A stretch of DNA of 64,000 bases from Ciceribacter sp. L1K22. Lineage in GTDB: Bacteria > Pseudomonadota > Alphaproteobacteria > Rhizobiales > Rhizobiaceae. The stretch covers positions 1,997,541-2,061,540 of the forward strand of contig NZ_JAGFPK010000001.1 in assembly GCF_017599385.1 (NCBI RefSeq), read 5' to 3'. Each line of letters starts with the position of its first letter. The stretch's first letter is position 1. The notes below the pieces were generated by a model that made no database searches, had not been told where the DNA came from, and was given only the letters and a program-made list of their open reading frames with translations. Positions 9,004 to 17,275 of the stretch are shown here, in pieces. The position numbers were made by a program, and so were the translations under genes.

Positions 9004-9639
9004 CTAGAACTTCACGCCGACGCCGGCATTGATGACGTGCTGGCGGAAGTCGACGTCAACGCCGTCGACCTTGGTCTCCAGGTAATCGTTGTAGCGGTAT
9101 TCCAGCCGGCCGAAGACGCGGTCGGTGAAGGCGTAGTCGACGCCGGCGCCGATCGTCCAGCCGTTCAGCATCTTGGTTTCGTCAACAGCCGCGCCCTCGA
9201 CGTCGAACCGGGTCGCCGTCCAGCCGCCGGCGGCGTAGACGAGCGCCCGGTCCATGGCATAGCCGACGCGGCCGCGCACGCCGCCCGTGATCGAGGTGTT
9301 GCCGGTGTCGCCGTTATAGGTCTCCTCGTTGGCGTCGTAGCTCAAGTCCGCCTCGATACCGACGAGAGTAGAGGGGGCGACCGTCCAGTTATAGCCGGCG
9401 AAACCGCCGAAGCGGGCGCCGTCGAAGTCGAAAGTTTCCGATGCGCCGCCGGCCGAGATCTTGCCGTCGGCCCAGCCGTAGCCGGCGTGAAGGCCGACAT
9501 AGAAACCGTCCCAGGCGAAGGTCGGCATGGTGGGCGCGGCGGCCGGGGCCTGCGGAACATAGTCTACGGCATCGGCCGACATGGCCGAGGTGGCCGCGAG
9601 GAGCCCGACAACGGACGCGAGCAGGATGGACTTGATCAT
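9004..9639 (-). CDS. Outer-membrane beta-barrel protein (Omp25/31-like)
   Basis: A 211-aa protein with a cleavable signal peptide (MIKSILLASVVGLLAATSAMSA). It then has a short Pro/Ala linker and an eight-stranded barrel that opens with FAWDGFYVGLHAGYGWAD and ends with a terminal phenylalanine (INAGVGVKF), the outer-membrane insertion signal. The pattern is that of rhizobial/Brucella Omp25/Omp31-type small porin-like proteins, which support envelope integrity. GGGGG lies 7 bases upstream of the ATG. Confidence 0.88.
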   Translation of the reverse strand: MIKSILLASVVGLLAATSAMSADAVDYVPQAPAAAPTMPTFAWDGFYVGLHAGYGWADGKISAGGASETFDFDGARFGGFAGYNWTVAPSTLVGIEADLSYDANEETYNGDTGNTSITGGVRGRVGYAMDRALVYAAGGWTATRFDVEGAAVDETKMLNGWTIGAGVDYAFTDRVFGRLEYRYNDYLETKVDGVDVDFRQHVINAGVGVKF

Positions 9640-9946
9640 GGAAACCCCCGGGAGAAAATTGCAGTTCAGTAGAATTGACGTTTGTCATAACAAAACGACT
9701 GGCGGACACGGAGTCCAAGCTTTGCATGGATCGGCGTCGTTAGGGTCTTTGCCGTCGGATTTCCAATACCTGCCGACAGCAGGATAGCCGTGGATTTGCA
9801 GAAACACGTGTCCAAAAACTGCATGCTTTCCGGGACGCAGCGCGTCGTCGGGGCTGGACAGGTCGATCACGAACCGTCAGCATGCGGCGATTATTTCTTG
9901 ACGATTTTCAATTCCGAGCGTGCCGGAAGAGTGCGGGAGGCGACCG
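9640..9946. other. Intergenic region with a weak small frame
   Basis: This holds the promoter of the minus-strand outer-membrane gene and that of the plus-strand winged-helix gene. Apart from the uncertain 61-codon frame listed at 9685-9870, nothing recognisable was seen. Confidence 0.4.
9685..9870 (-). CDS. Possible small hypothetical protein or gene remnant
   Basis: A 61-aa frame with a GTG start (MIDLSSPDDALRPGKHAVFG when initiated) whose composition (few arginines, several Gly-Tyr and Trp residues, Cys pair at the end) looks more protein-like than neighbouring spurious frames, and its first half has G/C-rich third positions. There is no clear ribosome-binding site and I do not recognise the sequence. 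It may be the 3' remnant of a decayed gene. Confidence 0.25.
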   Translation of the reverse strand: MIDLSSPDDALRPGKHAVFGHVFLQIHGYPAVGRYWKSDGKDPNDADPCKAWTPCPPVVLL

Positions 9947-10807
9947 ATGGAGGCCGGACGGTTCGGATCGAACGAAGCCGCCTACGAGGCCGCCATCCGC
10001 CATTGCGCCGGCAGCATCCTGCCGATGCATCTCGGCGAAAAGCTCGTCAACAAGATCTTCGGTCGCTCCATCCAGTCGCATGCCGCAGGCCTGCTCGCCG
10101 CCATGCATTGCGAGGCCCAGATCGGCATTGGTGATCCGCCGACGCTTGCCGTCCTGCAACAGAAGATCGGCAGCCCCCGGACGCTCGCCTCGTTCTTCGC
10201 GCTCCTGAAGCTTGCCGGCTATATCCGCGCCGTTCCGGTGGAGGGCGATCGCCGGCAGAAGGTGCTGGAGCCGACCCATCTCTTGCTCGACGGCTTGAAG
10301 ACCTGGCTCGCCCACCATCTGCGCTGCGCCGAGATCGCCGCCGTCGGACTGCCGGCGCCCGGTCTTGCCGACAGGCTGCTGTCTAACGCGGACTATGGTG
10401 TCCGCTACGTCGCGGGAACGCGCATGCTGGTCGCGCGGACGCGGGAAGAAATGGCCCGCGACCACGCCTGGGCCTGGTTCGATCGCTACGACTGCGGCGA
10501 CCGCATTGCGCTGGCGCTCGCCCGTTCGCATTACGATCCTGTGGCGCGGGACGCGCGCGAGGACTGGTTTCCGTTCGAGGCCCGTTCGCTTGCCTCCGCC
10601 CTCGGCATCTCGCATTCCCATATCCGCAATGTCCTGAATGGGGCCGAGGCACGCGGTTATCTCAGCCAGGACCGGGGCAGGGGGCGGCTTCGGCTCGAAC
10701 AGCCTTTTCTCGACGACATGCGAACCTGGCACCTGACCTTCTGGGGCTGGCTGGCCGAGGTGGCGCACGGCGCGGAGCAAGACCCTGAAGCCGAAGGGTC
10801 GCGATAG
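9947..10807 (+). CDS. Putative winged-helix DNA-binding protein
   Basis: A 286-aa protein I cannot assign to a named family. Residues about 63-100 (PPTLAVLQQKIGSPRTLASF then LLKLAGYIRAVPV) and about 205-255 (ARSLASALGISHSHIRNVLN, GAEARGYLSQDRGRGRLRL) both look like winged helix-turn-helix units, the second resembling MarR/GntR-like folds. That suggests a transcriptional regulator with an internal duplication. GGGAGG lies 6 bases upstream of the ATG at 9947. recQ begins 47 bases downstream on the same strand. Confidence 0.6.
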   Translation: MEAGRFGSNEAAYEAAIRHCAGSILPMHLGEKLVNKIFGRSIQSHAAGLLAAMHCEAQIGIGDPPTLAVLQQKIGSPRTLASFFALLKLAGYIRAVPVEGDRRQKVLEPTHLLLDGLKTWLAHHLRCAEIAAVGLPAPGLADRLLSNADYGVRYVAGTRMLVARTREEMARDHAWAWFDRYDCGDRIALALARSHYDPVARDAREDWFPFEARSLASALGISHSHIRNVLNGAEARGYLSQDRGRGRLRLEQPFLDDMRTWHLTFWGWLAEVAHGAEQDPEAEGSR

Positions 10808-10854
10808 GGGTGAAAGCTGTGCCATAGTGCGGCCGACCCGACGAAAGCGATTCC

Positions 10855-12717
10855 ATGCCGCAGCTGAACAACCGTATCGATCCCGTGTTCGACCGCGAGG
10901 GGGTGAAAAACCCCGTTTCGGTGCTGAAGCAGGTCTATGGTTACCCGGCCTTTCGCGGAAGGCAGGCCGAGGTGGTCGAGCAGGTGGTGTCGGGCGGCGA
11001 TGCCGTCGTGCTGTTTCCGACCGGTGCCGGTAAGTCGCTCTGCTACCAGATCCCGGCGCTTTGCCGTCAGGGGGTGGGCATAGTCGTCTCGCCGCTGATC
11101 GCCCTGATGCGCGACCAGGTGGAGGCGCTGAAGCAGCTCGGGGTGCGTGCCGCGGCGCTCAATTCGACGCTGTCGCGCGAGGAATTCATGGAGATCCGTC
11201 GCGAGATCGCAGAGGGTTCGCTCGACCTCCTCTATGTGACGCCGGAACGGATCGTCACACCGGGGTTCCGCGAGGTGATCGGCAGTGCGAAGATCGCGCT
11301 CTTCGCCATCGACGAGGCGCATTGCGTGTCGCAATGGGGCCATGACTTCCGGCCGGAATATCGGGAGCTCGGGCGGCTCGCCGCCGATTATCCGGGCGTG
11401 CCGCGGCTGGCGCTGACGGCGACCGCCGATCCGCATACCCGCGACGATATCATCGAGCGGCTGGGTCTGGGGCAGGCGAAGGTCTTCACCACCTCCTTCG
11501 ACCGGCCGAACATCGCCTACGAGATCGTCGAGCGTGACCAGCCACGTCAGCAGCTTCTGCGCTTCCTGTCGCGCCACAAGGGATCGAGCGGCATCGTCTA
11601 TTGCCTCTCCCGCGCCAAGGTGGAGGAAACGGCCGAATGGCTGAACGGGCAGGGCATCCGGGCGCTGGCCTATCACGCCGGCATGGATCGCAGTGTCCGC
11701 GACGCCAATCAGGACGCGTTCCTGAAAGAGGAGGAACTCTGCCTCGTCGCCACGGTCGCCTTTGGCATGGGCATCGACAAGCCGAACGTGCGTTATGTCG
11801 CCCATCTCGATCTGCCGGGCTCGGTGGAGGCCTATTACCAGGAGACGGGCAGGGCGGGCCGCGACGGCCTGCCGTCCGAGGTCTGGATGGCCTACGGCAT
11901 GGCCGACGTGATCCAGCGCGGCCGGATGATCGACGGCGGCAACTCGACCGAAGAGGTCAAGCGCGTCGAGCGGGCCAAGCTCAACGCGCTGCTCGCGATC
12001 TGCGAGACGCCGCGCTGCCGCCGCCAGGCGATCCTCGCGCATTTCGGCGAAAGCCATGGGGGCCAATGCGGCAATTGCGATACCTGCCTGAAGCCCGTCG
12101 AGACCTGGGACGGCACGGAAGCCGCGATCAAGGCGCTCGCCGCCGTCTATCGCACCGGCGAGCGCTTCGGCGCCGGCCACCTGATCGACGTGCTGACCGG
12201 CACGGAGAACGAACGCACGCAGCGCTTCGGCCATGTCGACCTGCCGGTGTTCGGCGCGGGCAGGGATATTCCCAACAAAACCTGGCAGTCGGTCTACCGC
12301 CAGCTGCTCGCCGGCGGCTTCGTCTGGGTCGACCACGAGGCCTTCGGCGCGCTGAAGCTCGATGGCGAAAAGGCAAGGCCCGTCTTCCGCAAGGAAGAGA
12401 CGGTGCTGTTCCGCAAGGACCGGCCGACCAAGGGCAAGACGTCGAAGGCGTCTTCGCCGCGCGCGGCAAGCGCCCGCGCCAGCCTCGACCAGGCCGATGG
12501 CGAACTGTTCGAGGCGCTGCGGGCAAAACGCATGGAGCTTGCCAAGGAGCTCTCCGTCCCGCCCTATGTCATCTTCCCCGACACAACGCTGGTCGCCATG
12601 GCGACCGAGCGGCCGATGGACGAGGACGAGATGCTGGAAATCTCCGGCGTCGGGCAATCCAAGCTCGAACGCTACGGCGAGGACTTCCTCGAGGTGATCC
12701 GGGCGCACAGCCGCTGA
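10855..12717 (+). CDS. recQ: ATP-dependent DNA helicase RecQ
   Basis: A 620-aa 3'-5' DNA helicase acting in recombination and replication-fork repair. Helicase motifs are intact: Walker [13 protein letters not shown], motif [16 protein letters not shown] with the RecQ-specific aromatic loop, and motif [15 protein letters not shown]. The RQC zinc site is present (CETPRCRRQ..., then CGNCDTC), followed by a winged helix. A C-terminal HRDC domain ([20 protein letters not shown] to [15 protein letters not shown]) completes the protein. Length is typical. Confidence 0.95.
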   Translation: MPQLNNRIDPVFDREGVKNPVSVLKQVYGYPAFRGRQAEVVEQVVSGGDAVVLFPTGAGKSLCYQIPALCRQGVGIVVSPLIALMRDQVEALKQLGVRAAALNSTLSREEFMEIRREIAEGSLDLLYVTPERIVTPGFREVIGSAKIALFAIDEAHCVSQWGHDFRPEYRELGRLAADYPGVPRLALTATADPHTRDDIIERLGLGQAKVFTTSFDRPNIAYEIVERDQPRQQLLRFLSRHKGSSGIVYCLSRAKVEETAEWLNGQGIRALAYHAGMDRSVRDANQDAFLKEEELCLVATVAFGMGIDKPNVRYVAHLDLPGSVEAYYQETGRAGRDGLPSEVWMAYGMADVIQRGRMIDGGNSTEEVKRVERAKLNALLAICETPRCRRQAILAHFGESHGGQCGNCDTCLKPVETWDGTEAAIKALAAVYRTGERFGAGHLIDVLTGTENERTQRFGHVDLPVFGAGRDIPNKTWQSVYRQLLAGGFVWVDHEAFGALKLDGEKARPVFRKEETVLFRKDRPTKGKTSKASSPRAASARASLDQADGELFEALRAKRMELAKELSVPPYVIFPDTTLVAMATERPMDEDEMLEISGVGQSKLERYGEDFLEVIRAHSR

Positions 12718-12742
12718 TGACGGCGATCCGCTCTGCGGGACG

Positions 12743-13636
12743 TCAGCGGGGGAGCGGAGCGATGATGACCGTATTCATCACGGTCGCCGGTATCCACATC
12801 TCGCGTCGCTCCGTGTCGAGCGTGAAATCGGCCGGCCCGAAAATTTCGACGTCTTCATGAATGGTCCCGATGAATTTGCCGTCCGGTTCATGAAGGGTCA
12901 GTGTTCCGGCAATCGACGGGCCGAGCCCGCGCCAGTCCGACACGATGATCGAACCGGTATCCGTCAGGACGATCCCGTCCAGAATGCCATGTGGACCGGC
13001 GTCGAGCTTGCGCACCGAACCTGTCGCATCGATCTCGTAAAGATCACCGCCCTCGAAGGCCGCGCCGACCGAAACGACAAGAACACGTGCGTTCTTTTCG
13101 TCCCAGACGAGACCGTTGGCGCCGGCTATTCCGTCCGCGAAGATGGTGAACACGCCGGACGCGGGATCGACGCGATAGACGGTCCCGCGGAATGTGTCGC
13201 TGACGATGAGCTTCCCGTCCCTCGCAGCGACGTCGTTGAGAAGCGACGGTTCGTTGCCGGGGACTGTTGCCGTCAAGACCTGCTTGCCCGTCAACAGATC
13301 GAAGCCGACAATGCGATCGATGTCCGCGACATAGAGCCGTCCGTCCAGTACGGCCATGCCTTTGGGCGCATCGAGTTTCGCATCCGCCGGCGGAAAGGCA
13401 TGAAGGTTGACGATCCGGCCGTCAGCGTCCAGTGCGCTGATGAAGCCGTCGCCGTCATGAGCGACAGGATCGAGGGACAGCCCGATGTTCGACACGAACC
13501 GGCGGCCATTGTCGATCAGAATGCTTTCGGGGTTCTTGAATCCTTCGATGATGCGCCCGGAAGCACGGGCATCGACGCTTGTCGCGCCAAGGGTTGAGAC
13601 GAGGAGGATGAGCAGGCTGCGAATGTGGGTCGACAT
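12743..13636 (-). CDS. Exported SMP-30/gluconolactonase-like beta-propeller protein
   Basis: A 297-aa protein with an N-terminal signal peptide (MSTHIRSLLILLVSTLGATS then VDARASG). The body consists of repeated blades such as GRRFVSNIG, DGRLYVADIDRI, DGKLIVSDTFRGTVYRVDP and GANGLVWDEKNARVLVV, the pattern of SMP-30/NHL-type six-bladed propellers. These include lactonases and sugar- or metal-binding proteins. Without clear catalytic assignment I would not name a substrate. It is convergent with recQ and divergent from the AraC gene. Confidence 0.7.
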   Translation of the reverse strand: MSTHIRSLLILLVSTLGATSVDARASGRIIEGFKNPESILIDNGRRFVSNIGLSLDPVAHDGDGFISALDADGRIVNLHAFPPADAKLDAPKGMAVLDGRLYVADIDRIVGFDLLTGKQVLTATVPGNEPSLLNDVAARDGKLIVSDTFRGTVYRVDPASGVFTIFADGIAGANGLVWDEKNARVLVVSVGAAFEGGDLYEIDATGSVRKLDAGPHGILDGIVLTDTGSIIVSDWRGLGPSIAGTLTLHEPDGKFIGTIHEDVEIFGPADFTLDTERREMWIPATVMNTVIIAPLPR

Positions 13637-13772
13637 GATCTATTTGCTCCGTTTCAGGTGAAGCAAGGCTAGATCAGGTGGCCGCTGCGACCGCTCCCGT
13701 ATCCGTCAGACCTGAACCCGTTCCGGTCAGGATCGCTTTGTGGCCGACAGGCTCTGCTGCTATTTTGCGGCC

Positions 13773-14648
13773 ATGATGGATCAAGTGTTCTCCAAGGCAA
13801 ATCTGGCGCGCCGTTTACTGACGGAACTTGAAAGCTTTCGTGTGTCCGGTACGCCGGGCGTGACCCTGCATGCGGCAGGGCTGTTCTCTTATTGTGCGCT
13901 CTCGCGGGAACGGTTGATGCCCGTGCGTCTGAGGTTTCCTGTCGTGGGGATCGTGCTGTCGGGTTGCAAGGAGATATGGAGGGGCGAGCAAACCGAACGA
14001 CTGGATGCCGGTTCGGTTTTCGTGCTGCCCGCCAATATCGAGCTCGACATTGTCAACGAGCCCGATCCGCGCGTGAATGTCTATCAATCTCTCATCATGG
14101 AGATCGAGCCGGACAAGATTCCGGACCTGCCGGAGCCGGACGCACCGCCCGGTGCGCTCTGCGGTGATTGCGCCATTCCCCTGACCCCTGGCCTGGTGGA
14201 CGCGATGCTGCATGCGGCGCGCAAAATCGCGATGGGGCCGGCCGCCGAACCGGTGCGGACGGCGCGGCTTTTGGAGCTTTTCGCCTTGCTGCGCGGGGAA
14301 GCAGCCGCCCGGCCGCTGTTTCGCTTGTCTGTTCCCGAACGCGTCGCGAGGACGGTGCGTGCCGCGCTCGATCGACCCTGGACGGCGGCGGACGTGGCCC
14401 GTCGCCTCGCAATGTCGGAATCGACGTTGCGCCGTCGCTTGGCCGCCGAGGGACAGTCATTTTCGGCGATACTGCGTCGGGAGAGAATGCAGGCCGCCCG
14501 TCGGCTGATTGCCAAAGGGGTCGGAAGCGGCGTTGCCGCCGCTTCGGTCGGCTATTCATCCCGTGCGCATTTCGCCGAAGCTTTCCGCGCTACCTTCGGG
14601 GACAATCCCAGCGATGTTTCCCCCTCGCTTCATCCGTATCAGCCGTAA
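13773..14648 (+). CDS. AraC-family transcriptional regulator
   Basis: A 291-aa regulator. Residues 1-170 form an AraC-type cupin sensor (FPVVGIVLSGCKEIWRGEQT, LDAGSVFVLPANIELDIVNE). The C-terminal 100 residues are the double helix-turn-helix (WTAADVARRLAMSESTLRRR, then a GQSFSAILRRERMQAARRLI stretch and VGYSSRAHFAEAFRATFG). The ATG at 13773 is preferred over a GTG 33 bases upstream, but neither has a strong ribosome-binding site. It is divergent from the SMP-30-like gene, 136 bases away, which is the most likely target besides itself. Confidence 0.85.
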   Translation: MMDQVFSKANLARRLLTELESFRVSGTPGVTLHAAGLFSYCALSRERLMPVRLRFPVVGIVLSGCKEIWRGEQTERLDAGSVFVLPANIELDIVNEPDPRVNVYQSLIMEIEPDKIPDLPEPDAPPGALCGDCAIPLTPGLVDAMLHAARKIAMGPAAEPVRTARLLELFALLRGEAAARPLFRLSVPERVARTVRAALDRPWTAADVARRLAMSESTLRRRLAAEGQSFSAILRRERMQAARRLIAKGVGSGVAAASVGYSSRAHFAEAFRATFGDNPSDVSPSLHPYQP

Positions 14649-14686
14649 CTGCGCCAGCCTCGACCTGAAACACCGCCGATCGCTTT

Positions 14687-15478
14687 TCACTGTGCCTTCT
14701 GGCGCAGGCGGTCGGTGGCGAGTTCCATCGCGAGAACGATCGCGAAGATCACCAGGATGATGGTCGAGGCGTTGCGGTACTGGAAGAGGTCGAAGGCGAC
14801 CTTCAGTTCCTGGCCGATGCCGCCGGCGCCGACGAGGCCGAGCACGACGGAGGAGCGGACGGCCTTTTCCAGCGCGAACTGCGAGGTGTTGATCAAGGAC
14901 GGCATGATATCGGGCACGACGGCGCCCGACAGCACCGAGAAGCGCCCGGCGCCGGCGGAAAACAGCGCCTCCTGCGGCTCCTTGTCGGCATCCTCGATGG
15001 CTTCGGCGAAGAAGCGGCCGCAAAAGCCGATCGTGTCGACGATGATGGTCATGGTGCCGGCGACGGCGCCGAGCCCGATGGAGGCGACGAAGAGCAGCGC
15101 CCAGACCATGTCGGGCACGGTGCGGAACAGCGAGATCATCACCTTGAAGACGTGACGGAACGGACCGATCGGCGAGAGCGTCCGCGAGGCGAGCCAGGCG
15201 ACGGGCAGGCTGAGCAACACGCCGATGACGGTGCCGACGAAGGCGATCTGCAGCGTTTCGATGGTGCGCCAGGTGACGCGCATCAGGAAACCGGGCTCGA
15301 GGCTCGGCGGCATCATGCGCTCGACGAGGTTCGCCATGCGCGGCATGCCGTTCAGAAGCTGGTTCGGCGTCGGTGCCACCTGCGTGGCCGAGACAATCAG
15401 CAGGGCGCCGAACGCGACGAGAAGGGCGAAGGTGAAGGGAGAGGCGCGGAAGAAGCGGGCGGGCACGGCATCACGCAT
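14687..15478 (-). CDS. phnE: Phosphonate ABC transporter permease PhnE
   Basis: A 263-aa inner-membrane permease with about six hydrophobic segments and the binding-protein-dependent permease EAA-type loop (EALFSAGAGRFSVLSGAVVP). It would carry phosphonates delivered by PhnD, powered by PhnC. The ATG at 15478 overlaps the end of phnC by 8 bases. A start three codons earlier (15487) is possible. It is the last gene of phnDCE. Confidence 0.88.
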   Translation of the reverse strand: MRDAVPARFFRASPFTFALLVAFGALLIVSATQVAPTPNQLLNGMPRMANLVERMMPPSLEPGFLMRVTWRTIETLQIAFVGTVIGVLLSLPVAWLASRTLSPIGPFRHVFKVMISLFRTVPDMVWALLFVASIGLGAVAGTMTIIVDTIGFCGRFFAEAIEDADKEPQEALFSAGAGRFSVLSGAVVPDIMPSLINTSQFALEKAVRSSVVLGLVGAGGIGQELKVAFDLFQYRNASTIILVIFAIVLAMELATDRLRQKAQ

Positions 15479-16217
15479 GGAACACACCGTTCAGGCGTTC
15501 GCGGTCGACACCTGCGACCGGCAGGTCGAAATGCACGCCGCCGGCCTTCAGCGCGACGATCCTGTCGGCGAAGCTCAGCGCATGGTCCATGTCGTGGGTC
15601 GTGTAGACGAGGGTGATGCCCTTTTCGCGGACGAGGTCCGAGAACAGCGCCATCACGTCGCGGCCGGCCGTCGGATCGAGGCTGGCGGCCGGTTCGTCGG
15701 CGATCATCAGCTTCGGCTTGCGCACGAGCGCGCGGGCGATCGCGACGCGCTGCGCCTGGCCGCCGGAGAGCTCGTCGGCGCGCGACGTCGCCTTGTGCGA
15801 GAGCTTGACCTGCTCGAGCGCGTCCATCGCCTCCTCGCGGGCTTCGCGCTCGGCGATCGCCTGGTGCCAGGCACGCCAGCTGCCGGGCAGGCCGAGCTTG
15901 CCATGCACGACATTGGTCAGCACTGACTGCCGGCGCACGAGGCCGTGGTTCTGGAAAACGAAGCCGATCTGCTGGCGCATGCGCTTCAATTGCGTGCCGT
16001 TCGGGGCGTTGCGGAAGGCTTCGCCGAGGGTGGATATCTCGCCCTCGCAGAACGGCGTGTGGCCGATCAGGCATTTGAGCAGCGTCGACTTGCCGACCCC
16101 GTTGGCGCCGACCAGAGCGACCCGCTCGCCGCCGCGAATGCGGATGTCGACCCCGGAAAACACCGGTTTGCCATTGGGATAGCCCTTCTTCAGGCCCTGC
16201 GTGCTGATGACGTCCAT
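15471..16217 (-). CDS. phnC: Phosphonate ABC transporter ATPase PhnC
   Basis: A 248-aa cytoplasmic ATPase with Walker A GANGVGKSTLLKCL, the Q-loop in IGFVFQNHGLVRRQSV, signature [15 protein letters not shown] and Walker B KLMIADEPAASLDP. Its length and the FVFQNHGLV segment fit the PhnC subfamily. The start at 16217 was chosen by alignment of the ABC core; the 19 upstream codons read into the phnD-phnC intergenic hairpin. It overlaps phnE, showing translational coupling. Confidence 0.9.
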   Translation of the reverse strand: MDVISTQGLKKGYPNGKPVFSGVDIRIRGGERVALVGANGVGKSTLLKCLIGHTPFCEGEISTLGEAFRNAPNGTQLKRMRQQIGFVFQNHGLVRRQSVLTNVVHGKLGLPGSWRAWHQAIAEREAREEAMDALEQVKLSHKATSRADELSGGQAQRVAIARALVRKPKLMIADEPAASLDPTAGRDVMALFSDLVREKGITLVYTTHDMDHALSFADRIVALKAGGVHFDLPVAGVDRERLNGVFHA

Positions 16218-16247
16218 CTTGGCTCTTCTTTCTGCGGATATGACGAG

Positions 16248-16272
16248 GGGCCGGCGCTGAGGGCGCCGGCCC
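16248..16272. repeat. Intergenic hairpin between phnD and phnC
   Basis: Arms 16248-16257 (GGGCCGGCGC) and 16263-16272 form a perfect 10-bp stem with a 5-base loop, without a T-tract. In a binding-protein-first operon such a structure usually protects the 5' message or attenuates transcription, giving more PhnD than PhnC/PhnE. Confidence 0.6.
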
Positions 16273-16297
16273 ATTGGCGGGATGGGGAGCGATCCGC

Positions 16298-17155
16298 TCA
16301 GTTGACGAAGTCGTTGAAGGTGTCGACGCCGATCGTGCGGTACATCGAGCGCACGTAGTCGTAGTCGCTGTCCTTGACCTCGGTCAGGAAGAAGCCGCCC
16401 TTGAATTTCTGGTTGTCCTCGCCCTGGAGAACGGCGGCCATCAGGTCGTTGCCCTTTTCGGCGAAAGCGGTGCGGACCTTGGTGACGACCTCGTCCGACA
16501 GATCCTTGCGGGCGACGAGGATGTCGTTCGGCAGGTCGCGGCCACGGGCGAGAACGGCGAAGGCGACATCCGGAAAGGCTTCACGGATGGAATTGAGGTG
16601 GCCGAAATTGAGGCCGATGGCGGCAATGTCGCCACGGATCAGCGCTTCGGCCGCGACGTTGCGGGCGAGAATGACGGGCTCGTAGTCCTCATTGTACTTG
16701 AGGCCGAAATCGGTGAGCGCCTGGGCGGGGCCAAGATGCTGCGAGGTGGAGCCGACCGAGCCGAAGGAGACCTTCTTGCCCTTCAGGTCGTCCAGCGAGC
16801 GGATCGGGCCGTTGGCGAGAACGGCGATCTGGGCAAAATAGTCCGGACGCTGCCAGGCGACGACGATCGTCGGCTGGGCGAGTTCCTTCATGACGACGTA
16901 TTCGGCGGGGCCGGTGAGCACGAGGTCGACCTGTCCGGAGTTCATGGCCTCGACGGCCGAGGTGCGCGAGCTGACCGGGAAGAGCTCGACTTCGAGGCCG
17001 GTAGCCGCTTCGAGCGCCTTTTCGAACCCGCCGAATTCCTGCTGCAGGGCTTCGAGGCCTTCGATGTCGGTGACGGCGAACTTGACGCTCTCGGCCGCCG
17101 CCGGGGCGATGGAGAGCAATGAGAATGCGCAGGCTGCGAGAAGGGAGCGGATCAT
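16298..17155 (-). CDS. phnD: Phosphonate-binding periplasmic protein PhnD
   Basis: A 285-aa solute-binding protein with a signal peptide (MIRSLLAACAFSLLSIAPAA, cleaved after AAA). It has the PhnD/PtxB-family core: VDLVLTGPAEYVVMKELA, LKGKKVSFGSVGSTSQHLGP and a LIRGDIAAIGLNFGHL segment. It captures phosphonates or phosphite/phosphate analogues for PhnCE. The start at 17155 is supported by the signal peptide and AGGAAAA upstream; a much longer upstream frame is spurious. It is divergent from phnM, and the 120-base gap carries the regulatory sites listed next. Confidence 0.9.
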   Translation of the reverse strand: MIRSLLAACAFSLLSIAPAAAESVKFAVTDIEGLEALQQEFGGFEKALEAATGLEVELFPVSSRTSAVEAMNSGQVDLVLTGPAEYVVMKELAQPTIVVAWQRPDYFAQIAVLANGPIRSLDDLKGKKVSFGSVGSTSQHLGPAQALTDFGLKYNEDYEPVILARNVAAEALIRGDIAAIGLNFGHLNSIREAFPDVAFAVLARGRDLPNDILVARKDLSDEVVTKVRTAFAEKGNDLMAAVLQGEDNQKFKGGFFLTEVKDSDYDYVRSMYRTIGVDTFNDFVN

Positions 17156-17169
17156 GAAATTTTCCTTTG

Positions 17170-17181
17170 CTGTATAGACAG
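17170..17181. promoter_or_regulatory. PhnF-type (HutC/GntR) operator
   Basis: The 12-mer CTGTATAGACAG lies in the phnD-phnM intergenic region, 15 bases upstream of phnD. Its inner 8 bases (GTATAGAC) are identical to the core of the PhnF operator TGGTATAGACCA known from Mycobacterium smegmatis, and the outer bases preserve the inverted symmetry. A PhnF-like repressor is encoded downstream of phnM, so local control of phnDCE (and perhaps phnMF) is likely. Confidence 0.6.
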
Positions 17182-17215
17182 GAACATCTTCCGCGACTAT
17201 CCCTAGCGGCGACAC

Positions 17216-17233
17216 GTGACGGGCACGTGACAG
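17216..17233 (-). promoter_or_regulatory. Pho box upstream of phnD
   Basis: Read on the minus strand this is CTGTCAC, four bases, CCGTCAC: two 7-base direct repeats with an 11-base period, matching the PhoB-box layout CTGTCAT-N4-CTGTCAT. It lies 61-78 bases upstream of the phnD start in the right orientation. A TAGGGA/GATAGT stretch further down could be the -10. Phosphate-starvation activation of phnDCE is the natural inference. Confidence 0.65.
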
Positions 17234-17275
17234 TTCGCGGGCCCGCAGCCGAAAAACGGACACAGAGAGACGAGC

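Noticed and set aside
10657..12708. Very long open frame on the minus strand opposite recQ (and similar ones opposite sthA, prsD and phnD)
   Set aside because: High-GC genes routinely keep an antisense frame open. These frames are rich in Arg, Gly, Asp and His, have no ribosome-binding sites and show no domain, while the plus-strand genes have all family motifs.
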